The notes under the pieces were generated by a model that searched no databases, was not told the origin of the DNA, and worked only from the letters and a program-made list of their open reading frames with translations. A stretch of DNA of 64,000 nt from Myxococcales bacterium (GTDB lineage: Bacteria; Myxococcota_A; Polyangia; Polyangiales; Polyangiaceae). Shown here one piece after another: positions 42,365 to 52,133 of the stretch. The stretch covers positions 48,318 to 112,317 of the forward strand of contig JANYHK010000049.1 in the NCBI GenBank assembly GCA_025359105.1, in the 5' to 3' direction. Position 1 is the stretch's first letter, and each line of letters opens with the position of its first letter. The position numbers and the translations under genes were made by a program.

Positions 42365-42694
42365 TCACTTGTAGCCGAACAGCTTCTGCAGCTTCATCGC
42401 GAGCATCTGGTTGCCGGCGACCTTGAGCTTGCCCGCGAAGAACAGCTGCATGCCGTTGGCCTGCGGGTTCTCGACGAGCTTCTGGAAGTCCTCGGCCGCG
42501 ATCGTGATGGTGCAGTCGGCGACGTCGCTGCCCGACTTGCAGACCGGACCGGTCGACGAGACGTCGATGTTCCACTCGCCCTCGCCGGTGACGTTCATCT
42601 GGTACTTCGCGCCGATCGTCTTCGCGTCCTCTGCGTTCTTCGCGAGAGCAGCGGGAAGTTCCTCGTTGAACAGCTTCTTGATGTCGACGGCCAT
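42365..42694 (-). CDS. SCP2 sterol/lipid-binding protein
   Basis: The 109-residue single-domain protein matches the SCP2 fold: N-terminal helix, AKYQMNVTGEGEWNIDV strand pair, VADCTITIAAEDFQKLVENP, and the closing helix after GKLKVAGNQMLAMKLQKLF. SCP2 domains bind fatty acyl-CoAs and sterols. The stop is 11 bp before the AMACR-like gene (same strand), so the two form an operon. Eukaryotic peroxisomes carry the same activities in MFE-2 and SCP2. Confidence 0.9.
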   Translation of the reverse strand: MAVDIKKLFNEELPAALAKNAEDAKTIGAKYQMNVTGEGEWNIDVSSTGPVCKSGSDVADCTITIAAEDFQKLVENPQANGMQLFFAGKLKVAGNQMLAMKLQKLFGYK

Positions 42695-42750
42695 GGGGAT
42701 CTCCTGTTGAGGGAGACGGGAGTGAATCGCGATTCAGTCAGCGCGTCAAG

Positions 42751-43923
<1,173 letters not shown>

Positions 43924-44369
43924 CACGAGTGACGCGCGCTGCCTGGATGAATTTTCGATACGTATCGGCGCTGGGACGTGCCACCCGGGCGGAGGTGGCC
44001 GGGTCGATTTGGTAAAGACCAAATTTTGGGCAGAATCCTGATGCCCACTCGAAGTTGTCGTAGAGGCTCCAGTGGAAGTAGCCGCGGACGTCGGCGCCTC
44101 GCTGGATGGCGACTCCGGCTTGATAGAGGTGCTCTGCGATGAAGCGCGGTCGGTTCGCATCGGCGGCATCGGCTAGCCCGTTCTCCGAGATGACCAGGGG
44201 GAGTGAATACTCCTTGGCTTCCATCAGAACGGTCAGAAGTCCCGGAGCATGAATGTCCCAAACAACATCTGTCTTCGGCCGATCGGAGGCGATGTGGTCA
44301 AGGGTGATCGCCGCGTTGAGCGGCGCCGGGATCACGATGCCCGAATGCGCGGAGACGCGGACCCCCCTG

Positions 44370-44387
44370 TGTCAGGGAAGTTGTCGC
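44370..44387 (+). repeat. Left terminal inverted repeat of the IS3 element
   Basis: TGTCAGGGAAGTTGTCGC matches the right end read inward at 15 of 18 positions, with a perfect inner block AGTTGTCGC. Confidence 0.8.
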
Positions 44388-44447
44388 CTCCGCCGCGTAG
44401 CGGCGTGAGGGCGTCTGATTCTCAGGGAGCGTGATCAGGAACTTGTT

Positions 44448-44978
44448 GTGATCTACACGGACAGCTTCAAGGCGAAGATGGTGCAGCGGTTGTCTGCGCC
44501 CAATGCGATCAGCGCGATCAGGCTCTCGAAGGAGGTCGGCGTGTCGCAGTCACAGCTCTCGCGCTGGCTGCAGGCGGCTCGTACGGTGGATCCTATGAGC
44601 AAGGAACGACCGTCGGATCGCGTCGTGCAGACCGGCAGCGCGCGGTCGGCCGAGGAGAAGCTACGCATCGTGATGGCGGCGGCAGCGCTCGGGCCTGACG
44701 AACTCGGTGCGTTTCTCCGTCGCGAGGGGGTGCACGAGGCGGAGCTGGAGCAGTGGCGTGGCGCCGTGATGGACGCGGCGAAGTCCGCGCTCGACGGCGC
44801 GGCGACGAAGCCCTCGTCGCGTGGCGTGGACGCCAAGCGCATCAAGGAGCTCGAGCGCGAACTGCGACGCAAGGACAAGGCGCTCGCCGAGACCGCGGCG
44901 CTGCTGGTGCTCCAAAAAAAAGTCCACGAGATCTGGGGGGACGGGGACGACGACACGGGCGAGGGGAACGGAAAGTGA
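44448..44978 (+). CDS. IS3-family transposase OrfA
   Basis: The 176-residue OrfA starts at GTG 44448. An N-terminal helix-turn-helix (ISAIRLSKEVGVSQSQLSRWLQ, about residues 22-43) would bind the terminal repeats, and a leucine-rich coiled region lies at the C-terminus (KRIKELERELRRKDKALAETAALL). The stop codon overlaps the OrfB start (GTGA, 44975-44978). The frame contains eight consecutive A (44914-44921). Confidence 0.88.
   Translation: MIYTDSFKAKMVQRLSAPNAISAIRLSKEVGVSQSQLSRWLQAARTVDPMSKERPSDRVVQTGSARSAEEKLRIVMAAAALGPDELGAFLRREGVHEAELEQWRGAVMDAAKSALDGAATKPSSRGVDAKRIKELERELRRKDKALAETAALLVLQKKVHEIWGDGDDDTGEGNGK
44914..44921 (+). promoter_or_regulatory. Slippery A8 site for -1 frameshifting
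   Basis: Eight A residues near the end of orfA read CAA-AAA-AAA in frame 0. A -1 slip moves ribosomes into the orfB frame, which is open from well before this point through the OrfB start, so an OrfAB fusion transposase can be made. This is the classic arrangement of IS3-family elements. A G-rich stretch about 15 nt downstream could assist, but no pseudoknot was tested. Confidence 0.7.
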
Positions 44979-46015
44979 TTGTCGGACTCGTGAACGAAGC
45001 GGTCGCCGCTGGCGCTCGTCGCGAGCGCGCATGTCTGCAGCTGGGGCTCAGCGACCGCACCGTGCAGCGCTGGATGCGTGGCGACATCGGCGACGACGGC
45101 CGCGCGGGACCGAGAACGGTCCCAGCGAACGCGTTCACGCCCGCGGAGCGCACGTGCGTTCTCGAGGTCGTCAACTCGCCGGAGTATCGCGATCTGCCTC
45201 CGAAACAGGTCGTTCCGCGCCTCGCCGACCAAGGGCGCTACATCGGCTCGGAGTCGACGATCTACCGCATCCTCCGCGCCGAGGGGCAGAACGCCCATCG
45301 TGGGCGTGCGAAGGTGCGCACGGTCCGCAAGGTCGACGAGCATGTCGCGACCGCCGCGAACCAGGTGTGGAGCTGGGACATCACGTATCTACTCAGCGCG
45401 GTCCGCGGCCGCTTCTTCTACCTCTACCTCGTGGAGGACGTCTGGAGCCGCCGCATCGTGGGCTTCCAGGTCCACGCCGAGGAGTGCATGGTCGCCTCGT
45501 CAGCACTCGTACGCGCGACGTGCGTCGCCGAGAACGTCGACCCGAACGGCCTCGTCCTTCACTCCGACAACGGCGGACCGATGAAGGGCTCGACGATGCT
45601 CGCGACGCTGAAGCACCTCGGCATCGTGGCCTCCTTCAGTCGCCCGAGCGTGAGCGACGACAACCCCTTCATCGAGTCCCTCTTTCGCACGCTCAAGTAC
45701 CGTCCCGAATATCCGCACAAGCCTTTCGAGACACTCGAGGCGGCGCGTGTCTGGGTCAGCGCCTTCGTCGAGTGGTACAACAGCGAGCACCGTCACAGCG
45801 GCATCCGGTACGTCACGCCCGACGAGCGTCACTACGGCCGAGAGAGCGCCGTCCTCGCGAACCGCATCAGCGTCTACGAGACCGCCCGACGACAGAACCC
45901 GCTCCGCTGGACGGGGCCGCTCAGGAACTGGACGCCAGCGCCTGCAGTCTTCCTCAACCCCAAACGCGATCAGGAGACCATCGCGAGCGCGCTTGCGAGC
46001 GCGACCGCCGCATAG
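44975..46015 (+). CDS. IS3-family transposase OrfB (DDE integrase)
   Basis: The 346-residue OrfB (GTG 44975, overlapping orfA by 4 bp) has an HTH_21-like segment (about 75-110) and an rve catalytic domain with Asp135 (SWDITYL), Asp198 (LHSDNGGP) and Glu234 (NPFIESLFRTLKY). The Asp-Glu spacing of 35 residues is the exact DD(35)E of IS3. It is probably functional, either made as OrfAB by frameshifting or alone. Confidence 0.92.
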   Translation: MIVGLVNEAVAAGARRERACLQLGLSDRTVQRWMRGDIGDDGRAGPRTVPANAFTPAERTCVLEVVNSPEYRDLPPKQVVPRLADQGRYIGSESTIYRILRAEGQNAHRGRAKVRTVRKVDEHVATAANQVWSWDITYLLSAVRGRFFYLYLVEDVWSRRIVGFQVHAEECMVASSALVRATCVAENVDPNGLVLHSDNGGPMKGSTMLATLKHLGIVASFSRPSVSDDNPFIESLFRTLKYRPEYPHKPFETLEAARVWVSAFVEWYNSEHRHSGIRYVTPDERHYGRESAVLANRISVYETARRQNPLRWTGPLRNWTPAPAVFLNPKRDQETIASALASATAA

Positions 46016-46029
46016 AGAACTTCGAAACA

Positions 46030-46047
46030 GCGACAACTACTTTGACA
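46030..46047 (-). repeat. Right terminal inverted repeat of the IS3 element
   Basis: Read on the minus strand this is TGTCAAAGTAGTTGTCGC, the partner of 44370-44387. Mismatches are at positions 6, 7 and 9. Confidence 0.8.
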
Positions 46048-47055
46048 CTCACCGCGGACCACGGTGTAATAGTTCACGCCGATGTAGTCGGCGCGGTGGA
46101 CCAGCGACGGGTCGGCCTTTCTGTCGTTCGGGCCGTCGAGCGTGCCGTTGACGTCGTCGTCCCAGTCACCGCGGACGATCGCGTTCAAGAACCAGAGGTT
46201 GTTCACGTACCGGAGGTGCTCGGCCGCCGCGACGTCGTCCGGCTCGGTAGGGTCCGCGGGCTCGAAGACGCGCTGATGCACGACCGGCCCCACCTGTGCC
46301 TTCGAGTCGTGCGCGTGGACTGCGTCGAAGCACTTGGCGTGCGCCCGCGCTTCACCCGCCTCGTACGCGAACGCGCGCTTCGGATCGAAGACGACGCCGG
46401 GCGGGTAGCCGCCCTGAAGGTAGCCGACGAGGGGAACGGCGACCGGCTCGTTGATGGTCGCGTAGAGATCGATCAGCGCGCCCCACCGCGCGGCGATGCG
46501 TCCGCAGAACTGGCCGAACAGGTCCTCGGTCTCCGCGCGCTCGAAGCCCTGCGGCTCCTTCGGCTTCGTCGCGTCGGCGAGGTAGTCGGGCACTGCGAAG
46601 TGCATGAGCGTCACGTACGGCGTGATGCCGGCAGCCGTGACCTTTTGCAGCATCGCGTCGTAAGCGGCCACCGCGGCGGGATCGGGCGTGTCGGCGTCGA
46701 ACGCGGCGCGGGTCGGGTAGAGGCGGGACCAGTCGATCGAGAAGCGGTACGCGTTGTGGCCGGCGCCTTTCATCAGCTTCACGTCGTCGTCGACACGGGC
46801 GAGCGCGTCGGGGGTGTGCGCGTCGGGCACGTCGCCGTTCTTGATCTTGCCAGGCAGTGTCACCCACTTCGCCCAATCGCTGTGCGCGCTCCCCTTCTCC
46901 ACCTGAAACGCCGCGGTCGCGGTGCCCCACATGAATCCAGATGGGAACGTCACCGCGTCGGGCAAGTCCCCGCTCGAGGAGGAGGAAGAAGAAGATGATG
47001 ATGACGACTTGCTACACGACAGGAGGACCGCGAGCACGAGCACGAGACGGCGCAT
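46048..47055 (-). pseudogene. GH1 beta-glycosidase, N-terminal half (cut by IS)
   Basis: The N-terminal part of a secreted family-1 glycoside hydrolase starts at ATG 47055 with a lipoprotein signal (VLLSC) and a run of 12 Ser. It retains GFMWGTATAAFQVE, the acid/base motif TINEPVAV and DYIGVNYYTVVRG, then runs out at the IS boundary, where the frame continues a few codons into IS sequence. The nucleophile Glu is on the other fragment, so the enzyme is inactive as split. The intact gene would encode about 500 residues. Confidence 0.88.
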
Positions 47056-47156
47056 GTACCCCTCCGTTTGCAGCAAGTCGTCGCCGCCCGAGGGGTTGGA
47101 ATCGTCCGCCATCCGCCGCCCTTTGCTTAGCACGAATGCGTGGTAATGCTCCGCGC

Positions 47157-48011
47157 ATGGGAATTCTCGAGGGAAAGGTCGCCGTCATCACGGGCGCCGG
47201 CGGAGGCATCGGCCGCGCCCACGCGCTCCTCTTCGCAAGGGAGGGCGCGAAGGTCGTCGTGAACGACATGGGCGGCGCGCGCGACGGCGCCTCCGCCCAC
47301 GCAGGGGCGGACAGCGCGGCGGCGAAGGTCGTGGCCGAGGTCCAGGCGCTCGGCGCGGCGGCCGTCGCCAGCTTCGCCGACGTGTCGACCGAAGACGGCG
47401 CGAAGAGCATCGTCGACGCCGGCGTGAAAGCGTTCGGGCGGGTCGACGCCCTCGTGAACAACGCGGGCATCCTCCGCGACAAGAGCTTCCTCAAGATGGA
47501 CGCCGCGATGTGGGACGCCGTCGTCGCCGTGCACCTCACCGGCACGTTCCGTGTTTCGCAAGCCTTCGCGAGGCAACTCGTCGCGCAAGGCGGCGGCGGG
47601 CGCATCGTCAACACGACGAGCGTGAGCGGCATGATGGGCAACTTCGGCCAGGCGAACTACGCCGCCGCGAAGGCCGGCATCTACGGCCTCACGCGCACGA
47701 TGTCGATCGAGCTGCAGAAGCACCGCATCACCGTCAACGCGCTCGCGCCGATCGCGAAGACGCGCATGACCGAGGATTTGCCCATGTTCCAGGGCGTCGA
47801 CACGATGACCCCGGAGCACATCGCCCCGGCCGCGCTCTTCCTCGCCAGCGATCTCGCGGGGGACAAGACGGGCCACGTCCTCGCCGTCGCCGGCTCGCGG
47901 CTCTACGCGTTCAAGGTCATCGAGACGCCCGGCAAATTCAAGGACGAGGACGGCGGCGTGTGGACGGCGAGGGAGATCGCCGACAACTGGGAGTCGATCG
48001 TCAAGTCGTGA
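47157..48011 (+). CDS. MFE-type SDR (3-hydroxyacyl-CoA dehydrogenase-like)
   Basis: The 284-residue SDR starts at ATG 47157 (MGILEGKVAVITGAGGGIGRAHA) with the TGAGGGIG nucleotide site, NDMGG after beta2 (characteristic of multifunctional enzyme type 2 dehydrogenase domains), NNAG, and the catalytic Ser-Tyr-Lys in NTTSVSGMMGNFGQANYAAAKAG. The ending NDLG-like strand pattern and the C-terminal W-rich tail also resemble the MFE-2 dehydrogenase. It would oxidise (3R)-hydroxyacyl-CoA. Proximity to AMACR-like and SCP2 genes (5 kb away) suggests a shared branched-lipid role. Confidence 0.82.
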   Translation: MGILEGKVAVITGAGGGIGRAHALLFAREGAKVVVNDMGGARDGASAHAGADSAAAKVVAEVQALGAAAVASFADVSTEDGAKSIVDAGVKAFGRVDALVNNAGILRDKSFLKMDAAMWDAVVAVHLTGTFRVSQAFARQLVAQGGGGRIVNTTSVSGMMGNFGQANYAAAKAGIYGLTRTMSIELQKHRITVNALAPIAKTRMTEDLPMFQGVDTMTPEHIAPAALFLASDLAGDKTGHVLAVAGSRLYAFKVIETPGKFKDEDGGVWTAREIADNWESIVKS

Positions 48012-48078
48012 GCGCCGCGCAGGCGGCGCGCGGCCCGGCGGATCGACAGACCGGCAAAAACATCGCAAACTAGGTGCG

Positions 48079-48981
48079 ATGGTGAGTGTCCGCGTGTTGG
48101 CCGCCGGCGGCGTGCTCGGTCTGGCGACGGTCGCGGTTGCCTGTGGGCTGGAGGTGACCGGCGCCGGCGACACGACGTTCGACGCGGGCGCCGGCGCGGG
48201 CGACGCGACCCTCGACGCGCGCGCCGACGGCCACGAAGGCGAGACCTCCACCGGCGACGACGGCGGCGGTGACGGCGCACCCAACGCCGACGGCGCACCG
48301 CCGGCCGAGGGCGGCGGTGACGGCGGCGCACCAGACGCCGACTGCCTCGCGAAGCAGCTGCCGAGGATGGTTCGCGTCGGCGCGCTGTGCATCGACGTGA
48401 CCGAGGTGACCAACGAGCAGTACCGCGCCTTCTTGGCCGCCGGGGACCAGCCTGCTCCGACCGCCGTGTGCGCGTGGAACCTCACGTTCGTCCCCGACGC
48501 CGGGCCTCCCCCTACGGACTCGCTCCCGGTGCTCGTGAACTGGTGCAACGCGCAGGCGTACTGCCAGTGGGCGGGCAAGCGGCTGTGCGGAAAGCTCGGC
48601 GGCGGCGGCCTGCCCAACAACGGCGACCCCGACGATCCCAACAAGGGGCAGTGGGTGTCGGCCTGCACGAACGCCAACGCCGTCGCGTTCCCGTACGGCA
48701 ACGCCTACGACGCAAGCGCGTGCGGCTCCGGCGGCATCCATCCCGTCGGCGTGCTCACGACCTGCCAGGGCCCCGTGGGTGGGCTCTTCGACATGAGCGG
48801 CAACGTCTGGGAGTGGGTCGACGCGTGCAACGGCACCGCGGGCGCCGGCGACGACTGCGCCATCATGGGTGGCTCGTTCCAGAGCACGAGCATGAACGAG
48901 CTCAAGTGCAAGGCGCATTTCAGCGGAAAGCGCGCCGACGTGCCCTATGGGGTGACGGGGTTCCGCTGCTGCTCCCCGTAG
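48079..48981 (+). CDS. FGE-sulfatase (SUMF1)-like lipoprotein
   Basis: The 300-residue protein starts with a lipoprotein signal (VAVACG) and a Gly/Asp/Ala linker of ~70 residues, followed by a compact formylglycine-generating-enzyme-like domain: IDVTEVTNEQYRAFLAAG, VNWCNAQAYCQWAGKRLCG, GGLFDMSGNVWEWV, IMGGSFQS and the closing GVTGFRCC. FGE domains oxidise sulfatase Cys to formylglycine or serve as C-type-lectin-fold binding modules. The domain is short (~200 residues), so a binding role is as likely as catalysis. Confidence 0.8.
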   Translation: MVSVRVLAAGGVLGLATVAVACGLEVTGAGDTTFDAGAGAGDATLDARADGHEGETSTGDDGGGDGAPNADGAPPAEGGGDGGAPDADCLAKQLPRMVRVGALCIDVTEVTNEQYRAFLAAGDQPAPTAVCAWNLTFVPDAGPPPTDSLPVLVNWCNAQAYCQWAGKRLCGKLGGGGLPNNGDPDDPNKGQWVSACTNANAVAFPYGNAYDASACGSGGIHPVGVLTTCQGPVGGLFDMSGNVWEWVDACNGTAGAGDDCAIMGGSFQSTSMNELKCKAHFSGKRADVPYGVTGFRCCSP

Positions 48982-49001
48982 GGTAGCCTCCGAGGTCCAC
49001 G

Positions 49002-49649
49002 ATGAAGATCGGCGCCATCCTCTCCGCGGCCCTCGGCTACGTCAAAGAGAACCCGCAGGAGATCGTGAAGGCCGCGATCAACGCGACGGGCCTCCGCTTC
49101 GGCATCCCGCTCGCCGCGCTGCGGTGGGGCGTCGGGCAGATGAAGCAGGGAAAGAAGACACCGAAGGACATCGAGATCGGCGCGTCCCCGCCGGCGCTCC
49201 GCCTCTCGGCCACGGTCGACGCGATGGGCACGCAGGTGCGCGCGTCCGCAGCGATCAAGATCGACGAGGTGGACCTCAGCGTCGACGCTCTGCGCATCGG
49301 CGTGCGCCTGCGTGACGTACGGCTGCAGCTCGTCGGCGAGAGCGAGTCGCCGGTCGCGACCCTCATCAAGTCGGGCGCGCTGGATCTCAGCAAGCCGGGC
49401 AACCTCGTGAAGTTCATCCCGAAGCGTCCGGCGGCGGTGGTCGAGGCCGACGGCGATCGCGTCGTGATCGATCTGATGAAGGTCCCCCAGATCGCGAACA
49501 ACGCACGCCTCCGGCGGATCCTGGCGGTGGTGATCCCCGTCATCAACATCCGCGCGATCGAGACCGACAAGGATCACCTGTACATCGCCTTCAAGGCCTC
49601 GCCCCTCGGGCTCGTGCAGGCCATCGACGCGATCCGCTCCGAGACGTGA
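49002..49649 (+). CDS. Conserved hypothetical protein (215 aa)
   Basis: The cytosolic protein is not recognised. It begins with an amphipathic helix region (about 1-50), then mostly beta strands. A 4-bp overlap (GTGA) joins it to the next gene, so the two are translationally coupled and probably act together. Confidence 0.6.
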   Translation: MKIGAILSAALGYVKENPQEIVKAAINATGLRFGIPLAALRWGVGQMKQGKKTPKDIEIGASPPALRLSATVDAMGTQVRASAAIKIDEVDLSVDALRIGVRLRDVRLQLVGESESPVATLIKSGALDLSKPGNLVKFIPKRPAAVVEADGDRVVIDLMKVPQIANNARLRRILAVVIPVINIRAIETDKDHLYIAFKASPLGLVQAIDAIRSET

Positions 49650-50920
49650 CCGCACAGGCCCCCGTTCGCAAGGTCCCGCGATGGGTCATCGGCGCCGCCA
49701 TCGTCCTGTCGGGCCTCGCGGTCACGAGGATGCTGATGCAGCAGCGCGCCCAGCGGCGGGCGCTGCGCGACTCCGCGGTGATTTCGAGGTCGCCGGCGTC
49801 GGAGCGCGAGCGCGATCCGGCGCTCACGATCGGGCCCGACGGACGGGCGGTCGTCGCGTGGACCAGCCTCGGCGCCGGCGCCGGGACCACCGACAAGCTC
49901 GGCGTGCGCGCGCTGCTGCGCGGATCGCACGCGTGGGGCGAGCCGACGGCGGTGACGGCGCCGGAGCCGTTGCGCGCAGGGCCGCTGCTCGCGTCGACGA
50001 CCGACGGCACCACGTGGCTCGCGTTCGCGGGCACGCGCATCTTCATCGCCCACGCGCCGGTGGGCACGCTCGATTTCACGGTCCCCGCGGACGGCAGCGG
50101 CAGCCCGGCCGGAGCGACCGTCGCCGCGCCGGTGCTCGCCGCGTCGGGGGAGGTCGCGTGGCTCGCGTTTCGCGAGGACGACCCCGGGACCAAGACAGCC
50201 CGGCTCGTCGTGCGCCTGCTGCGACCGACGGACCCGGTCGAACGCCTCGTCGCGGCGGACGGCGCCAGCGCCGCGGCCGCGCTCCCGGGTTTGTGCGCCG
50301 ACGGCACGAACGTGACGGTCGTGTGGCTCGATCCGACGCGCGGCCTCGTCGTGACGACGCTCGACCGGGCCGCGCGCGGCGACCATAGCGGACCTGCCGA
50401 AAGGGCGGAGACCACGCTCGTCTCCGCGCCCGACGAGGCGCTCGCGCTCGAGGCCCCGCAGTGCATCCTCCACGGCGACGAGCTGACGGTGCTCTACGGA
50501 ATCGCCGCCGCACCGCTCGACCCGTTGAGCTCCACGCCGCTTGCGTCGCTCGTGCTCGCGCGCTCGACCGATCGCGGCCGCACCTTCACGGCGCGCACGC
50601 GCGTGACGGAGCCTGAGCTCGCCATGCTGCACCCGGCCATGGCGCGCGAGGCGTCGGGCACGATCGCGCTCGTCTACTACGCCGGGCGGAGCGAGCCGGA
50701 TGCCTTCGCGGCGTTCCGTTGGCGGCGCGTCCGCAAGGTCGGCGCTCCGGCGGACGAAGGCCGTGAGGCGCGCGCCCCCGTGTACCTCGCGGCCCGCAGG
50801 AACGACCCGAAATGGGCCGGCGAGCGCGTGGTCGTCGCCGCCGCGTCGGGCCTGCTAGGGACGGCGTTCGTCGAGAACCTCGACGGGACGCACGTGGCGT
50901 TCGTCGAGCTCGGCCCTTGA
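49646..50920 (+). CDS. Membrane-anchored beta-propeller-like protein
   Basis: The 424-residue product (GTG start) has one N-terminal membrane anchor (about residues 13-30) followed by ~390 residues of repeated beta-strand units with short LVYYAGRSEPD- and VAWTSLG-type turns, and one BNR-like SxDxGRTF (RSTDRGRTF). This suggests an extracytoplasmic beta-propeller of the sialidase/BNR type. No catalytic residues are assigned. It overlaps the preceding gene by 4 bp. Confidence 0.65.
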   Translation: MTAQAPVRKVPRWVIGAAIVLSGLAVTRMLMQQRAQRRALRDSAVISRSPASERERDPALTIGPDGRAVVAWTSLGAGAGTTDKLGVRALLRGSHAWGEPTAVTAPEPLRAGPLLASTTDGTTWLAFAGTRIFIAHAPVGTLDFTVPADGSGSPAGATVAAPVLAASGEVAWLAFREDDPGTKTARLVVRLLRPTDPVERLVAADGASAAAALPGLCADGTNVTVVWLDPTRGLVVTTLDRAARGDHSGPAERAETTLVSAPDEALALEAPQCILHGDELTVLYGIAAAPLDPLSSTPLASLVLARSTDRGRTFTARTRVTEPELAMLHPAMAREASGTIALVYYAGRSEPDAFAAFRWRRVRKVGAPADEGREARAPVYLAARRNDPKWAGERVVVAAASGLLGTAFVENLDGTHVAFVELGP

Positions 50921-50922
50921 GA

Positions 50923-50960
50923 TTGCGCGCGCGCGCAAGGCTTGCGTGACGCGCGCGCGT
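50923..50960. repeat. Two alternating-CG palindromes
   Basis: TTGCGCGCGCGCGCAA (50923-50938) and ACGCGCGCGCGT (50949-50960) are perfect palindromes made of alternating purine-pyrimidine, favourable to Z-DNA or cruciform formation. They lie directly after the stop of the propeller gene and before the CBS gene, so they may act as a terminator or insulator. Confidence 0.4.
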
Positions 50961-51028
50961 GGCCCACGCAAATCCCGGGAGTCCGCGCGGTCCCTGGCTG
51001 GGCACGCGACGTGCTCAGGAGTGGGCAC

Positions 51029-51436
51029 ATGAAGCCGATCCCCACCATCAGCAAGTACATGACGACGTCGCCCCATACGATCGGCGCCGACCAGCCTATG
51101 GCCCAGGCGCACAAGATGATGCGAAGTAACAAGATCCGTCACCTGCCGGTCCTCTCGGCGGGGAGGATCGTCGGCGTCGTCTCCGACGGCGACTTGCACC
51201 TCATCGAGACGCTCAAGGACGTCGATCCGGAGCAGGTCAAGGTCGAGGACGCGATGACCCAGGCGCCGTACACGGTCTCGCCGGAGACGCCGCTCGACGA
51301 CGTCGTGAAGAACATGGCGGAGCACAAATACGGCTCGGCCGTCGTCGTCGCGAACCAGAAGGTGGTCGGGATCTTCACGACGGTGGACGCGTGCCGCGCC
51401 TTCGCGGAGATGCTGCACGGCCGCCTCGCGAAGTGA
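51029..51436 (+). CDS. CBS-domain pair protein
   Basis: The 135-residue protein consists of two tandem CBS motifs (about 10-65 and 72-130): MTTSPHTIGADQPMAQAHKMMRSNKIRHLPVL.AGRIVGVVSDGDL and MTQAPYTVSPETPLDDVVKNMAEHKYGSAVVV.NQKVVGIFTTVDA. Such Bateman modules sense adenine nucleotides (AMP, ATP, SAM). It is likely a small allosteric sensor for an unknown partner. ATG 51029 is preceded by a purine-rich AGGAG. Confidence 0.88.
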   Translation: MKPIPTISKYMTTSPHTIGADQPMAQAHKMMRSNKIRHLPVLSAGRIVGVVSDGDLHLIETLKDVDPEQVKVEDAMTQAPYTVSPETPLDDVVKNMAEHKYGSAVVVANQKVVGIFTTVDACRAFAEMLHGRLAK

Positions 51437-51492
51437 GTCCACGCGCGAGCGTTTGACGCGAGGCGCCCGGGCGCGCTACGGCAAAGGCGACG

Positions 51493-52092
51493 ATGACCGC
51501 CTTCGATCTGCCGACGCTCGAGTCACGCCTCGCGTCGTACGCCAGCGCGTCCGACTCGACCGAGCCAGGCAAGCGTGCGGCGGTGGCGGCGATCCTGCGG
51601 CCGGGCCGGACCTCCGGCGCCGGCGCGGAGATCCTGCTCGTCCGCCGCGCGGAGCACCCGAGCGATCCATGGTCGGGTCACATGGCGCTGCCCGGCGGCC
51701 GTCACGACGCGTCCGATCGCGATCTCGAAGAGACCGCGGTCCGCGAGACGCACGAGGAGGTCGGCCTCGATCTGGCACGCTGCGGGCAGCGCCTCGCGCG
51801 CCTCCCCGATCACCCCGCGATCGTGCGCGGCCTGCGCGTGGGCCTCGTCATCGCGCCCTTCGTGTTCGCGCTCCGCGAGGACGCGGCGCTCTCGCCGAAC
51901 GAGGAGATCGCCGAGGCGCTCTGGACGCCGCTCGCGCCGCTCGCGCGCGGCGAGGGAGCCGGCACCTTCGACTACGACCACGAGGGCACCGTCTTCCACC
52001 TGCCGTGCCTCGACGTCGGCGGCCGGCGCGTCTGGGGCCTCACCTACCAGATGCTGCAGAACCTGTTCAGCGTGCTGCGCGCAGAAGAGTAG
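51493..52092 (+). CDS. Nudix hydrolase, CoA-pyrophosphatase-like
   Basis: The 199-residue protein carries a Nudix box in LPGGRHDASDRDLEETAVRETHEEVGLDL. The preceding LLVRRAEHPSDPWSGHMALPGGRHD matches NUDT7/YeaB-type CoA pyrophosphatases (UPF0035 signature), which cleave CoA to 4'-phosphopantetheine and 3',5'-ADP. It may also hydrolyse other nucleoside diphosphates. It is independent, 57 bp after the CBS gene. Confidence 0.88.
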   Translation: MTAFDLPTLESRLASYASASDSTEPGKRAAVAAILRPGRTSGAGAEILLVRRAEHPSDPWSGHMALPGGRHDASDRDLEETAVRETHEEVGLDLARCGQRLARLPDHPAIVRGLRVGLVIAPFVFALREDAALSPNEEIAEALWTPLAPLARGEGAGTFDYDHEGTVFHLPCLDVGGRRVWGLTYQMLQNLFSVLRAEE

Positions 52093-52133
52093 CTCGCGCG
52101 AGACAGAGCGCGGGCGAGCGCGGGAAGCAGACG

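Larger units (their letters stand above)
44370..46047 (+). mobile_element. IS3-family insertion sequence inserted in a GH1 gene
   Basis: The 1,678-bp element is bounded by imperfect inverted repeats TGTCAGGGAAGTTGTCGC (44370-44387) and, at the right end read inward, TGTCAAAGTAGTTGTCGC (46047-46030), 15 of 18 matching. It carries overlapping orfA and orfB of IS3 type, with a slippery A8 for -1 frameshifting. The minus-strand GH1 coding sequence stops at one end and resumes at the other. No perfect target duplication is seen. A 4-bp duplication would restore the glycosidase frame, but the flanks (TGAG and CAGG on the minus strand) differ, so it has decayed or never formed. Confidence 0.9.

Noticed and set aside
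43924..44169. Longer N-terminus for the FHA-GGDEF protein
   Set aside because: These codons overlap the glycosidase in another frame and look Ser/Pro random. GTG 43923 or 43809 is more plausible.
44361..44373. Exact target-site duplication for the IS3 element
   Set aside because: No identical 3-5 bp flanks were found. The closest 3-bp pair is GAG/CAG, and the 4-bp pair that would restore frame (TGAG/CAGG) also differs.
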